Assembly (NCBI RefSeq): GCF_013376045.1 | Contig: NZ_JABMJG010000002.1 | Coordinates: 372,001-436,000 of the forward strand | Direction of reading: 5' to 3' | Source of the DNA: Variovorax sp. SG517 | GTDB taxonomy: Bacteria; Pseudomonadota; Gammaproteobacteria; Burkholderiales; Burkholderiaceae_C | DNA length: 64,000 nt | Shown: in pieces, positions 18,677 through 27,001 of the stretch | Layout: each line of letters begins with the position of its first letter | Position numbering within the stretch: the first letter of the stretch is position 1 | Notes under the pieces: model-generated | The model's database searches: none | Told to the model about the DNA's origin: nothing | Seen by the model: the letters and a program-made list of their open reading frames with translations, nothing else | Program-made: the position numbers and the translations under genes

Positions 18677-20989
18677 ATGGGCTCCGAACCCTCCCGTCCG
18701 CGACACGCGGCCCCCGTTGCTGCCGAGCACGTAGTTTCCGTCAAGGCGCTGTGCGCCTTCGGCGCGAAGGCGGGCGACCTCGATCTGCGCTTCGTGCCCG
18801 CGCCGAGCGCGCTCGAAGGCATGGCCGGACATGCGCTGGTGCAGCACCGGCGCGATCCCGAGCACTACGCCTGCGAGGTCGGGCTCGAAGCCAGTTGCGG
18901 CTCGCTGCGCGTGCGCGGCCGGGCCGACGGCTACGAGGCGCGCAGCGCCCGCGTCGAGGAAATCAAGACCTTCCGCGGCGACTTCGACGCCATCCGCGGC
19001 AACCACCGCGCACTGCACTGGGCGCAGGCCCGCACCTATGGCTGGATGCTCTGCCAGCTGCACGGCCACGACGCCATGACGATCGCGCTGGTGTATCTAG
19101 ACCTCGCCACCGGCGAGGAGACCGTGCTCGAGGAACACCACACCCGCGAAGCGCTGCGGGAACATTTCGAGCTGCTGTGCGGCCGCTACAGCGACTGGGC
19201 GAAGAGCGAAGCCGCCCATCGCGAGGCGCTGGACGCCACACTGGAGCGGCTCGAATTCCCGCACCGCGCCTTCCGCGCCGGCCAGCGCGAACTGGCCGAG
19301 GCCGTCTACCGCGCGGCCGTCGGCGGGCGCTGCCTGATGGCGCAGGCGCCTACGGGCATCGGCAAGACGCTGGCCACCATCTTCCCGATGCTCAAGGCCC
19401 GCGCGGCACGCAGGATCGACAGGCTTTTCTTCCTCACGGCCAAGACCTCCGGCCGGCCGGTCGCGCTCGACGCGCTGCGCGTGCTCGACAAGGGCCGGGG
19501 GCAGGGCAGGCTGCGCGTGCTCGAGCTCGCGGCCCGCGAGAAGGTCTGCGAATACCCCGACCGCGCCTGCCACGGCGACGCCTGCCCGCTCGCACGAGGC
19601 TTCTACGACCGCCTGCCGGCCGCGCGCGAGCAGGCTGCGCAGGTGGCATGGCTCGACCGCGAAGCGCTGCGCGAGATCGCGCTCGCCCACGAGGTGTGCC
19701 CCTATTTCCTCGCGCAGGAAATGGCGCACTGGGCCGACGCCATCGTCGGCGACTACAACTACTACTTCGACAGCAGTGCCTTCCTCTACGCCACCATGCG
19801 CGATGCCGACTGGCGCGCGGCCGTGCTGGTGGACGAGGCCCACAACCTGCTGGAGCGCTCGCGCGGCATGTACACCGCGCAGCTCGAAGGCGCCGCGCTC
19901 GAGGAAGCGCACCGCGCGGCACCTGCGGCGCTGCGAGGCCCGCTGGCGCGCCTGTTCCGCGAATGGGACACGGTGCAGCAGTCGCAGGCGGCCGACTACG
20001 AAACCGCCGACGAGATCCCCGAGCGCTTCCTGCGCACCCTGCAGGCCGCCAACACCGCCATGGCCGAGTATTTCGCGGCCACGCCCGACGCCTCGCAGGG
20101 GCCGCTGCAGCGCTTCTTCTTCGACGCGCTGCACTTCGCCCGGCTGGCCGAGGCCTTCGGCGACCATTCGGTGTTCGAGCGCACGCTGGGTGCCACGCAG
20201 CAGGACCGCGGCCTCGCCATCCGCAACCTCGTGCCCGCGCCGTTCCTGCAGGCCCGCTTCGGCGACGCGGTGTCGGTCACCTGCTTCTCGGGCACGCTGT
20301 CGCCCTTCGAGTTCTACCGCGACGCGCTGGGCCTTCCCGAAGACACCGCGTTGCTCGACGTTGCCTCGCCGTTCGACAGCGCCCAGCTTCGCGTCGAAGT
20401 GGCAACGCACGTGTCGACGCGCTTTCGCGACCGCGCGGGCTCGCTGCGAGACGTGGCGGACATCATCGGCGCCCAGTTCGAGCGCCTGCCGGGCAACTAC
20501 CTGGCCTTCTTCAGCAGCTTCGACTACCTGGAGAAAGCCTGCGCCGCCTTCTCGCGGCGGCACCCCGGCGTGCCGGTGTGGACGCAGACGCGCGGCATGC
20601 GCGAGGCCGACCGCCAGGATTTCGTGGCGCGCTTCGAGGAGGGCGGCCGGGGCGTCGGCTTCGCGGTGCTCGGCGGCGCCTTCGGCGAGGGTATCGACCT
20701 GCCGGGCAGCCGGCTCATCGGCGCCTTCGTAGCCAGCCTCGGGCTGCCCCAATACAACCAGCTCAACGAGATCACGCGCGAGCGCATGCAGGCGCGCTTC
20801 GGCAAGGGCTACGAGTACACGTACCTCTACCCGGGCCTGCAGAAGGTGGTGCAGGCCGCCGGCCGCGTGATCCGCACCGAGGAAGACCGCGGCGTGCTGC
20901 ACCTGCTCGACGACCGGTTCGCCCGGGCGGAAATCCGCGAACTGCTGCCGCGCTGGTGGCATGTGAGGGTGGGCGCGGACCATGAATGA
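18677..20989 (+). CDS. SOS-controlled DinG/XPD-type helicase with N-terminal RecB-like nuclease domain
   Basis: A 770-residue protein. The C-terminal part is a superfamily 2 iron-sulfur helicase of the XPD/DinG type: Walker A APTGIGKT (224-231), four cysteines for a 4Fe-4S cluster (291, 298, 303, 341), DEAH box (386-389) and motif VI QAAGRVIRTEEDRG. Residues about 65-130 look like a PD-(D/E)XK nuclease of the RecB/Cas4 type: Asp84 in GRADG, Glu95-Ile-Lys97, and Gln117/Tyr121 in HWAQARTYGW. It should unwind DNA 5' to 3' and may also cut it. The ATG at 18677 has no clear ribosome site and lies just downstream of a LexA box. E. coli dinG is also LexA-controlled, but lacks this nuclease part. Confidence 0.9.
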   Translation: MGSEPSRPRHAAPVAAEHVVSVKALCAFGAKAGDLDLRFVPAPSALEGMAGHALVQHRRDPEHYACEVGLEASCGSLRVRGRADGYEARSARVEEIKTFRGDFDAIRGNHRALHWAQARTYGWMLCQLHGHDAMTIALVYLDLATGEETVLEEHHTREALREHFELLCGRYSDWAKSEAAHREALDATLERLEFPHRAFRAGQRELAEAVYRAAVGGRCLMAQAPTGIGKTLATIFPMLKARAARRIDRLFFLTAKTSGRPVALDALRVLDKGRGQGRLRVLELAAREKVCEYPDRACHGDACPLARGFYDRLPAAREQAAQVAWLDREALREIALAHEVCPYFLAQEMAHWADAIVGDYNYYFDSSAFLYATMRDADWRAAVLVDEAHNLLERSRGMYTAQLEGAALEEAHRAAPAALRGPLARLFREWDTVQQSQAADYETADEIPERFLRTLQAANTAMAEYFAATPDASQGPLQRFFFDALHFARLAEAFGDHSVFERTLGATQQDRGLAIRNLVPAPFLQARFGDAVSVTCFSGTLSPFEFYRDALGLPEDTALLDVASPFDSAQLRVEVATHVSTRFRDRAGSLRDVADIIGAQFERLPGNYLAFFSSFDYLEKACAAFSRRHPGVPVWTQTRGMREADRQDFVARFEEGGRGVGFAVLGGAFGEGIDLPGSRLIGAFVASLGLPQYNQLNEITRERMQARFGKGYEYTYLYPGLQKVVQAAGRVIRTEEDRGVLHLLDDRFARAEIRELLPRWWHVRVGADHE

Positions 20990-21240
20990 ATGCGCGGCGA
21001 CCGAGCTGCAAGGAAGGGCTTGGCGCGTTGCCCGCGGTTTGGCGTCAATCCGAAATGGTCAGCCAAAAATTGAAATTAATGACGGTTTTTGACCAATAAA
21101 GCCAAAACTGTTGACAGGCTTTGATATTTTCATTTCACAAATTGACAACTTTGTGCCGGCGAAGGAAATTTTCTTTGCCGGGGCCGTCTTGCAGCCTGCT
21201 TAGACTCGAAAGGGAACCAAAACAAAGACGTTACCTTTAC
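20990..21240. promoter_or_regulatory. AT-rich leader of the first GH16 gene
   Basis: A 251-base gap, AT-rich from about 21040. It holds inverted repeats TTTGGC/GCCAAA (21038-21043, 21062-21067) and TGGTCA...TTTTTGACCA (21056-21095), and two TTGACA hexamers at 21111-21116 and 21142-21147 that could be -35 elements; no convincing -10 is seen at the standard distance. No coding frame is apparent. Confidence 0.4.
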
Positions 21241-22587
21241 ATGAAATCAGTTTGTTCAATCAAGGAATCGGAAGTCACGAAAAACCAGCGCAGGCAGTTC
21301 TTGCAGAAGAGTGCGTCCGCCGCAACCGCGTTCTGGGGCGGGTTGGCGCTGGTCGGATGCGGAGGCGGAGGGTCGGACGGCAGCGGCGGATTCAATGGCG
21401 CAAGCCTGCTTCCGGCTTCAGGCAATGGCAATGGCGCTGGCGCTGGCGAAACTCCGGTTCCAGGTTCCGCGGAAGCTCCGGAGAGCGGAAATTCGTTGCC
21501 TGTTTCTGTAAACAACTCTACGGCGGAAAATCTGCCGCAGCCGGTCGGCCAGGGCGTGAAAAACGATATTCCCTCGCCCAGCGAAACAAGTCCGATCGTT
21601 CAGTCTTTCGTGCCGACCGCCGAGGCTCCGGGCGGCTCAATTGTTATCACCGGCGCCAAATTCGATTCGACCGCCATCGTCAGTTTCGGCGGCGTGAGGG
21701 CCACCCAAATCAGCGTGGACTCGGCCACGCAAATCTCGGTGACGGTGCCGGCGCTGGCCGTCACCGGGCCGGTCACCGTGGAGACGGCCGGCGGAACCGG
21801 CAGGTCCGTGGCACCGTTCGCCGTCCTGTCGGCGCCGGCACCGGCTGCCGGCTATCGGCTCGCGTGGCACGATGAATTCGATGGAACGAGCCTGAACACC
21901 AGCAATTGGAGGGCTCATACCGCCACGCGATACGACGCGGTGCGAACGGCTGATGCGGTCGATGTATCCAACAGCATCCTGACCATCACGACCTATACCG
22001 ACCCGTCGACAGGCAAGCACCACACCGCTTTTCTGGACACGAATATCAGTTCGGGCTGCAAGTTCACCTTCGGATATATCGAGGCCCGCATGCGTTTCGT
22101 GAACCGATCCGGGCAGTGGTCTGCGTTCTGGCTGCAATCCAACAGGCACAGGGCGGCCACACCGCCCAATCCCGCTGCCGGTGTGGAGATCGACATCATT
22201 GAGCACCGTGCATTCGACGACACGCAGTCGGACGCCCGCAATCACCACTCGAGCGCGGTGCACTGGAATGGCTATGGCGCGGACAGGCTGTTCCTCGAGA
22301 GCGGGGTGAGATCGCTGCCGGCAGGAGAGTCGTTTTCCGACTGGCACACGGCCGGCCTGCTTTGGACCCCCGGCAAATATCAGTTCTTTCTCGACGGAGT
22401 CCAGTTCTGGGAAGCCACGGACGGTATTTCCCAGAGCGACGAATTCATTCGGCTCACCACAGAAGTCAAGGACAAGGGCCGGGCCGGCGAAATTCCGCCA
22501 GGCGGCTATGGCCCGCGCGGCGCGGACACGAATGCGGTCACCCAGGTCGATTGGGTTCGCGTCTGGCAACTGCCGCCGGCGCCCTAG
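21241..22587 (+). CDS. Tat-lipoprotein glycoside hydrolase family 16 with IPT/TIG domain (copy 1)
   Basis: A 448-residue predicted endo-beta-glucanase-type enzyme (GH16). The start has a Tat motif (RRQFLQKS, Arg17-Arg18) and a lipobox ending at Cys40 (ALVGC), so it is likely exported folded and lipid-anchored. A Gly/Pro/Ser-rich linker (41-115) leads to an IPT/TIG immunoglobulin-like domain (118-200) and a GH16 domain (204-448) with the catalytic motif EIDIIE (Glu316, Asp318, Glu321). The substrate could be a beta-glucan, agar-like or self-made exopolysaccharide; this cannot be told from sequence. The ATG at 21241 is used; the frame stays open to 21121 but that part is not signal-like. A paralogue follows 241 bases downstream. 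Confidence 0.87.
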   Translation: MKSVCSIKESEVTKNQRRQFLQKSASAATAFWGGLALVGCGGGGSDGSGGFNGASLLPASGNGNGAGAGETPVPGSAEAPESGNSLPVSVNNSTAENLPQPVGQGVKNDIPSPSETSPIVQSFVPTAEAPGGSIVITGAKFDSTAIVSFGGVRATQISVDSATQISVTVPALAVTGPVTVETAGGTGRSVAPFAVLSAPAPAAGYRLAWHDEFDGTSLNTSNWRAHTATRYDAVRTADAVDVSNSILTITTYTDPSTGKHHTAFLDTNISSGCKFTFGYIEARMRFVNRSGQWSAFWLQSNRHRAATPPNPAAGVEIDIIEHRAFDDTQSDARNHHSSAVHWNGYGADRLFLESGVRSLPAGESFSDWHTAGLLWTPGKYQFFLDGVQFWEATDGISQSDEFIRLTTEVKDKGRAGEIPPGGYGPRGADTNAVTQVDWVRVWQLPPAP

Positions 22588-22828
22588 CCAAATCACCATG
22601 ATGAGCGGCATGCGCGGCTGGCAAACGGCGGAGACGATGCGCACCGGCAGGTCGCGCCCGGTCCGGATCGGACGCAATTGCAAACTATTGAGGGCTTGCG
22701 TGCACTCCGGTGGAATCCATTTCAGAGGGGAAGTGGGTTCAAATGAAGAATTGAATTGTTATCTTTTTGGGCGGTTCGAGGCGAATTTAAAATTCGAATG
22801 GAAATTCACAGAAGGAGGAAGAATTTCC

Positions 22829-24109
22829 ATGAAATCAGATCGCCCGATGGGGCAAGAAGCGGACGCGGAAAAATCGCGCAGGCAATTTCTGCAGACAGGA
22901 GCACTGACTGCAACGGCGCTGTTCGGGACGTCGATCGTCGCCGGGTGTGGAGGCGGCGGCTCCGGCGGCAGTGCGAGCGGCGCGAGTTTCCTGCCTCCCG
23001 CAACAAATCCCGTGGCAGAAAATTCGCCTGCCCTTGCCCCGGTCTCTTCGCCGGTCCCTGCGCCCAACCCTGCAGCGGCACCGCCTGAAGAGGCGTCGGT
23101 GCCGCCTCTGGAAAAAAATCCCGCCATTCATTCTTTTTCCCCGACCCTGGCAATACGTGGGAACGTAATTGTGATTACGGGCGCCGAATTCGATTGGGAT
23201 GCCTCGGTCAGCTTCGGCGAAGTGGAGGCGACGGAGTTCAGCGTCGACTCCGCGAGCCAGATCTCGGCGACCGTGCCCGAGTCGGCGAAAACCGGCGAGA
23301 TTTCCGTCCGCACCGCCGCAGGCACGGCCCGGTCCGCCACGCAGCTGGTCGTGTCGCATGCACCCAGGTCGGCGAAGGGCTACAAGCTCGCGTGGCACGA
23401 CGAGTTCGAAGGCAAGGCCGTGGACACGTCGAAATGGAGCCATGGCACGGCTACGCGCGACGAGGCGATCCAGACGGTCGAAGCGGTGACGGTCGAGAAC
23501 AGCGTCCTGAAGATCTCGACCTACACGGATCCGTCGACCGGCAAGCACCACACGGGGTGGCTGATCACGAGTGGGCGCTACGAGCTTCGCTTCGGATATG
23601 TCGAGGCCAGCGTCCGTTTCGCATCCAGGCCGGGGCAGTGGGGCGCGTTCTGGCTGATGTCCCAGGGCAACAAGTCGGTCGACCCGCCCAATCCGGCTGC
23701 GGGCGTGGAGGTGGACATCATCGAGCATCGGGCGGTTTCGAAGGGGAACAAGGACGACGTCAGCAACCAGTTCTCGAGCGCAGTGCATTGGAATGGCTAC
23801 AAGGAGGGAAAGACGTTCAGCCGCGGCAGCAATCAGCAGCACCTGCCTGAAAAACAATCGTTTTCCAGTTGGCACACGGTCGGTGTGCTCTGGACGCCCG
23901 AGGGATACGAGTTCTACCTCGACGGCGCGGAGAAGCCCTACGCAACCATCAAGGAGGGCGTCTCCCTGAGCCCTGAATACATCAAGCTCACCTGCGAGAT
24001 CAAGGCCGATGACTGGGCAGGCCGGATCCCGTCCAGCGGCTATGGCCGGCTGGGCGACAGCGCCAACGCGACCATGGAAGTCGACTGGGTTCGCGTATGG
24101 CAACCGTAG
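22829..24109 (+). CDS. Tat-lipoprotein glycoside hydrolase family 16 with IPT/TIG domain (copy 2)
   Basis: A 426-residue paralogue of the preceding protein with the same plan: Tat motif RRQFLQTG (Arg17-Arg18), lipobox ending at Cys40 (IVAGC), a Pro/Ala linker, an IPT domain (about 100-177) and a GH16 domain with EVDIIE (Glu294, Asp296, Glu299). The shared TYTDPSTGKHHT and DWVRVWQ segments and the identical position of the Tat and lipid sites show a tandem duplication. A strong ribosome site (AAGGAGG, 22812-22818) sets the ATG at 22829. The gap between the copies, 22588-22828, becomes AT-rich near 22740-22810 and probably carries a separate promoter. Confidence 0.87.
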   Translation: MKSDRPMGQEADAEKSRRQFLQTGALTATALFGTSIVAGCGGGGSGGSASGASFLPPATNPVAENSPALAPVSSPVPAPNPAAAPPEEASVPPLEKNPAIHSFSPTLAIRGNVIVITGAEFDWDASVSFGEVEATEFSVDSASQISATVPESAKTGEISVRTAAGTARSATQLVVSHAPRSAKGYKLAWHDEFEGKAVDTSKWSHGTATRDEAIQTVEAVTVENSVLKISTYTDPSTGKHHTGWLITSGRYELRFGYVEASVRFASRPGQWGAFWLMSQGNKSVDPPNPAAGVEVDIIEHRAVSKGNKDDVSNQFSSAVHWNGYKEGKTFSRGSNQQHLPEKQSFSSWHTVGVLWTPEGYEFYLDGAEKPYATIKEGVSLSPEYIKLTCEIKADDWAGRIPSSGYGRLGDSANATMEVDWVRVWQP

Positions 24110-24136
24110 CGGCTTGACGGAAGGAAGACAGCTCAG

Positions 24137-24757
24137 ATGACACGCGCCACCAGACGCCTCGAACATGCCGGCCAACCCGATCTGTTTGGCGAGGCGCCGG
24201 TGGCCGCCATCGAGGGGCTGCGCTACGAGAGCGGGTTCCTGTCGCACGAGGAAGAGGCCGGGCTGCTGCGCATCGTGCAGGCCCTGCCGCTCAAGGAGAT
24301 GCGCTACAAGGAATACACCGCGCGCCGCCGCGGCACCAGCTTTGGCGGCAGCTACGACTTCGACACCAACCGCCTGAAGCCCGGCACGCCGCTGCCCGAG
24401 GCGCTGCACCCGCTGCGGGCGAAGGCTGCGGCCTGGGCCGGCATGGCGCCCGAGGAACTCACGCACGTGCTGATTGCCGAGTACCGTCCCGGCACGCCGC
24501 TGGGCTGGCACCGCGACGTGCCGGACTTCGAGGACATCATCGGTGTCTCGCTGCACAACGACGCGGTGATGCAGTTCCGGCCCTACGTGCGCGGCGCGCC
24601 GGCATCGGGGCCCGCCGCGCTCGAATTCCTGATCGAGCCGCGCTCCGTGTACCTGCTGCGCGGCCCTGCGCGCTGGGAGTGGCAGCACGCCATTGCGCCG
24701 ACGAAGGCCTTGCGATACTCGATCACCTTGCGCAGCCGAAGGCTGTCCCGCACATGA
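24137..24757 (+). CDS. AlkB-like Fe(II)/2-oxoglutarate dioxygenase
   Basis: A 206-residue dioxygenase of the AlkB family. The iron ligands are His125 and Asp127 (GWHRD) and His184 (WQHAI), and the 2-oxoglutarate arginine is in RYSITLRS (Arg193/Arg199). Members remove alkyl groups from damaged DNA or RNA bases, although short proteins of this subgroup are not all proven repair enzymes. The first 20 residues (RRLEHAGQPDLFGE) are a common AlkB-like N-terminus. It starts 27 bases after the second GH16 gene and overlaps the next gene by 4 bases (ATGA). Confidence 0.88.
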   Translation: MTRATRRLEHAGQPDLFGEAPVAAIEGLRYESGFLSHEEEAGLLRIVQALPLKEMRYKEYTARRRGTSFGGSYDFDTNRLKPGTPLPEALHPLRAKAAAWAGMAPEELTHVLIAEYRPGTPLGWHRDVPDFEDIIGVSLHNDAVMQFRPYVRGAPASGPAALEFLIEPRSVYLLRGPARWEWQHAIAPTKALRYSITLRSRRLSRT

Positions 24758-25344
24758 ACCGCACCACTTTCCTCAAGCTGCTGTCGCAGAAGCTGTATCC
24801 CGTGCTGAAGGCCGAAGGCTTCCAGGGCTCCGGCCAGACGCTGCGCCGCATCGAGGGGCCTTTGATCCATGTGTTCAACGTGCAGGGCGCGAGCGGCGGC
24901 AAGGCCTGCTACCTCAACCTCGGCGCGCACCTTGCCTTTTTGCCGAGCGAAGGCGGCGCCGCGGTGGCGCCCGAGGAGATGGAGGAGGCCGGCTGCGTCT
25001 TCCGCGACCGCATGGAGCCGCCGCCCGGACCGGCCTTCGGCTGGGCCTACGGCACTTCCAAGGAGCAGGCCGAGGAAAACGTGGAATTCATCGTGAGCGA
25101 ATGGGCCGGCCCGGGCCGCGCCTTCTTCGCCCGGCATGGCAACTATCCGCAGAGTTACGAGCGGATGCTGCGCGAAACCGACCCGGGCCAGATCCATGCG
25201 CGAACGGCGCTGCATCTCGCGCGCATCGCCGTGCACCTGGGCGACATCGAGCGGGCGCGGGCCCTGGTCGATGCCGGCCTGGCGCGAGCGCCGGAGCGGG
25301 CCACGGGCCTGAAGGCGGATCTCGCCAAGATCCTGCCGGCCTGA
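24754..25344 (+). CDS. DUF4304-like hypothetical protein
   Basis: A 196-residue cytoplasmic protein. The first 120 residues resemble the DUF4304 family (FLKLLSQKLYPVLKAEGFQGSGQTLRRIEGPLIHVFNVQ, then YLNLGAHLAFLP). The C-terminal 50 residues (ALHLARIAVHLGDIERARALVDAGLARAP) look like a TPR-type helical hairpin. No function is known for the family. The ATG overlaps the stop of the AlkB-like gene, so the two are coupled. Confidence 0.7.
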   Translation: MNRTTFLKLLSQKLYPVLKAEGFQGSGQTLRRIEGPLIHVFNVQGASGGKACYLNLGAHLAFLPSEGGAAVAPEEMEEAGCVFRDRMEPPPGPAFGWAYGTSKEQAEENVEFIVSEWAGPGRAFFARHGNYPQSYERMLRETDPGQIHARTALHLARIAVHLGDIERARALVDAGLARAPERATGLKADLAKILPA

Positions 25345-25498
25345 GCGGCAGCGCGCCGCGGCGCATGAAGCCGGGCTCCTGACAGCAGGACGGCAGGAAC
25401 GCCGGACAACGCTGACGCCCGTCGCGCGCGTCTTCTTACCCACGGCGCGCGTGGTGCGCCCAGCATGGAAGCTCCTCAACCAACTGCAGGAGCAACGC

Positions 25499-25810
25499 AT
25501 GCCCAAAGGCGACAAATCCTCCTATACGGACAAGCAGAAGCGACAGGCCGAGCATATCGAGAAAGGCTACGAGCATCGCGGCGTGGGCAAGGGCGAGGCC
25601 GAGCGCCGCGCCTGGGCCACGGTGAATGCCGAGACCGGCGGCGGCAAGAAGAGCGGCTCAGGCCGCGGCAAGGCCGAGAACCACGGCCCCTCGCGCAAGG
25701 GCGGAAAGCTCGGCGGCGCGGCAGCGGCGCACCGGACGGCGGCCGAGCGATCGGCTTCGGCGAAGAAGGCCGCCGCCACGCGCAAGCGCAACGCCGAGAA
25801 GCGCGGCTGA
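25499..25810 (+). CDS. Small basic protein often annotated as plasmid stabilisation protein
   Basis: A 103-residue, very basic, low-complexity protein beginning MPKGDKSSYTDKQKRQAEHIEKGYEHRGVGKGEAERRAWATVN, then a Gly/Lys/Ser-rich middle and an Ala/Lys-rich end (SASAKKAAATRKRNAEK). This form is widespread in Burkholderiales and is usually labelled plasmid stabilisation protein, with no evidence for such a role; the Lys/Ala tail is more like a histone-H1-type DNA-binding segment. The ATG at 25499 follows GCAGGAGCAACGC, a good ribosome site. It has 154 bases of own upstream sequence and sits 17 bases before the next start. Confidence 0.75.
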   Translation: MPKGDKSSYTDKQKRQAEHIEKGYEHRGVGKGEAERRAWATVNAETGGGKKSGSGRGKAENHGPSRKGGKLGGAAAAHRTAAERSASAKKAAATRKRNAEKRG

Positions 25811-25827
25811 ACCGGCGGAACGCACCG

Positions 25828-26694
25828 ATGAACATCGTTCTCGGAGCGACCGGCCATGTGGGCTCGGCACTCGCGCAGGCCCTGCTCGAACGCAGCGAGC
25901 CGGTGACGGTGGTCACGCGCGACGCGCACAAGGCCGAGGCCCTGCGTACCAAGGGCGCGCACGTGGTCCAGGCCGACGTGTTCGACACGCATGCGCTGCA
26001 TCGCGTGTTCATGGGTGGGCAGCGCGTCTTCGTGCTGAACCCGCCGGCGGCGCCGTCCACCGACACGGTGGCCGAGGAGCACAGGAGCGTGCGCGCCATT
26101 CTCTCGGCGCTCGAAGGCTGCAGGCTCGAGAAGATCGTCGCCGAGTCCACCTACGGAGCGCAGCCCGGCGAAGGCCTTGGCGACCTCGGCGTGCTGTACG
26201 ACATGGAGCAGGCGCTCGGCGCCGGGCCTTCGCCGTTCAGCGCCCTTCGCGCCGCCTACTACATGAGCAACTGGGATGCCTCGCTGCAGACCGCGCGCAA
26301 GGAGGGCAAGGTCTACAGCATGTTCCCCGCCGACTTCAGGCTGCCGATGGTGGCGCCGCACGACATCGGCCAGTTCGCCGCGAAGCTGATGCTCGGTCCC
26401 GCGGAATCGTCAGGGCCGCACCACGTCGAGGGGCCCCAGCGCTATTCTCCCGGCGACGTGGCGCGGGCTTTCTCCGAGGCGTTGGGGAAGCCGGTGGAAC
26501 TGGTCGAGACACCGCGCGCGCAACTGGAGCAGGCGTTCGAGTCGCTGGGTTTTTCCGCCGCCGCCGCCAGGTCTTACGCGGCCATGACGCGCGCGACCCT
26601 CGACCAGCACTACGAGCCGCCCCGGACGCCCGTGCGAGGCCAGATTTCGCTGCGCGACTACATCTTCGCGCTGGTGAACAAGAGTTCGGGCTGA
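25828..26694 (+). CDS. NmrA-like NAD(P)H-binding protein
   Basis: A 288-residue atypical short-chain dehydrogenase. The Rossmann motif GATGHVG is at residues 6-12, followed by VVTRD (dinucleotide contact) and the QADVFD strand typical of NmrA/QOR2-type proteins. Later segments (STYGAQ, LRAAYYMSNW, DIGQFAAKLM) also fit. Such proteins sense the NADP/NADPH ratio or reduce quinones and other small molecules; the substrate is unknown. The catalytic Tyr-x3-Lys of classical SDRs is absent, as is usual for this branch. Confidence 0.82.
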   Translation: MNIVLGATGHVGSALAQALLERSEPVTVVTRDAHKAEALRTKGAHVVQADVFDTHALHRVFMGGQRVFVLNPPAAPSTDTVAEEHRSVRAILSALEGCRLEKIVAESTYGAQPGEGLGDLGVLYDMEQALGAGPSPFSALRAAYYMSNWDASLQTARKEGKVYSMFPADFRLPMVAPHDIGQFAAKLMLGPAESSGPHHVEGPQRYSPGDVARAFSEALGKPVELVETPRAQLEQAFESLGFSAAAARSYAAMTRATLDQHYEPPRTPVRGQISLRDYIFALVNKSSG

Positions 26695-27001
26695 GCCTGG
26701 GCCCCCTGGACTGCTGAAACCCGCCATCGCGCATGTCCGAAATCCGCTCGCTTCTCCTCGAAGCCCTTGAAACCGGACATTCGTGACCTGTTTCTGGCGC
26801 GAGCCGGACAACTTGCCATTTCCCGCCATGCAGCGGTGAGCGCAGGAAGAGGCCTTGTTCCGCGACGTTGCTCCGAAAGCGCACGCTACGCCGTCGAACG
26901 TCGCTGATTGGCCCGTCATTTCGCGCGTTGCGCCGCCGTTTGCCGCACCACGAACGCGTCTATACGATCCCGCGCCTTGCCCTCAAGAAAGGACTGCGCG
27001 G
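26695..27001. other. Intergenic region upstream of the biotin genes
   Basis: A 307-base gap. It holds a short inverted repeat ATGTCCG (26733-26739) / CGGACAT (26774-26780) and, near the end, a candidate ribosome site AAAGGA (26987-26992) for bioA. I see no BirA-type (TTGTAAACC) or BioR-type operator and no convincing gene. The bioA promoter should lie here. Confidence 0.4.

Noticed and set aside
21022..21036. GG-N10-GC pattern before the GH16 genes as a sigma-54 promoter
   Set aside because: The -12 side does not match TTGC at the right spacing and it lies far upstream of the gene; a chance match in GC-rich DNA.
26733..26780. 7-bp inverted repeat before bioA as a possible terminator or operator
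   Set aside because: The spacer is 34 bases and there is no T-run or known biotin operator match, so it is likely chance.
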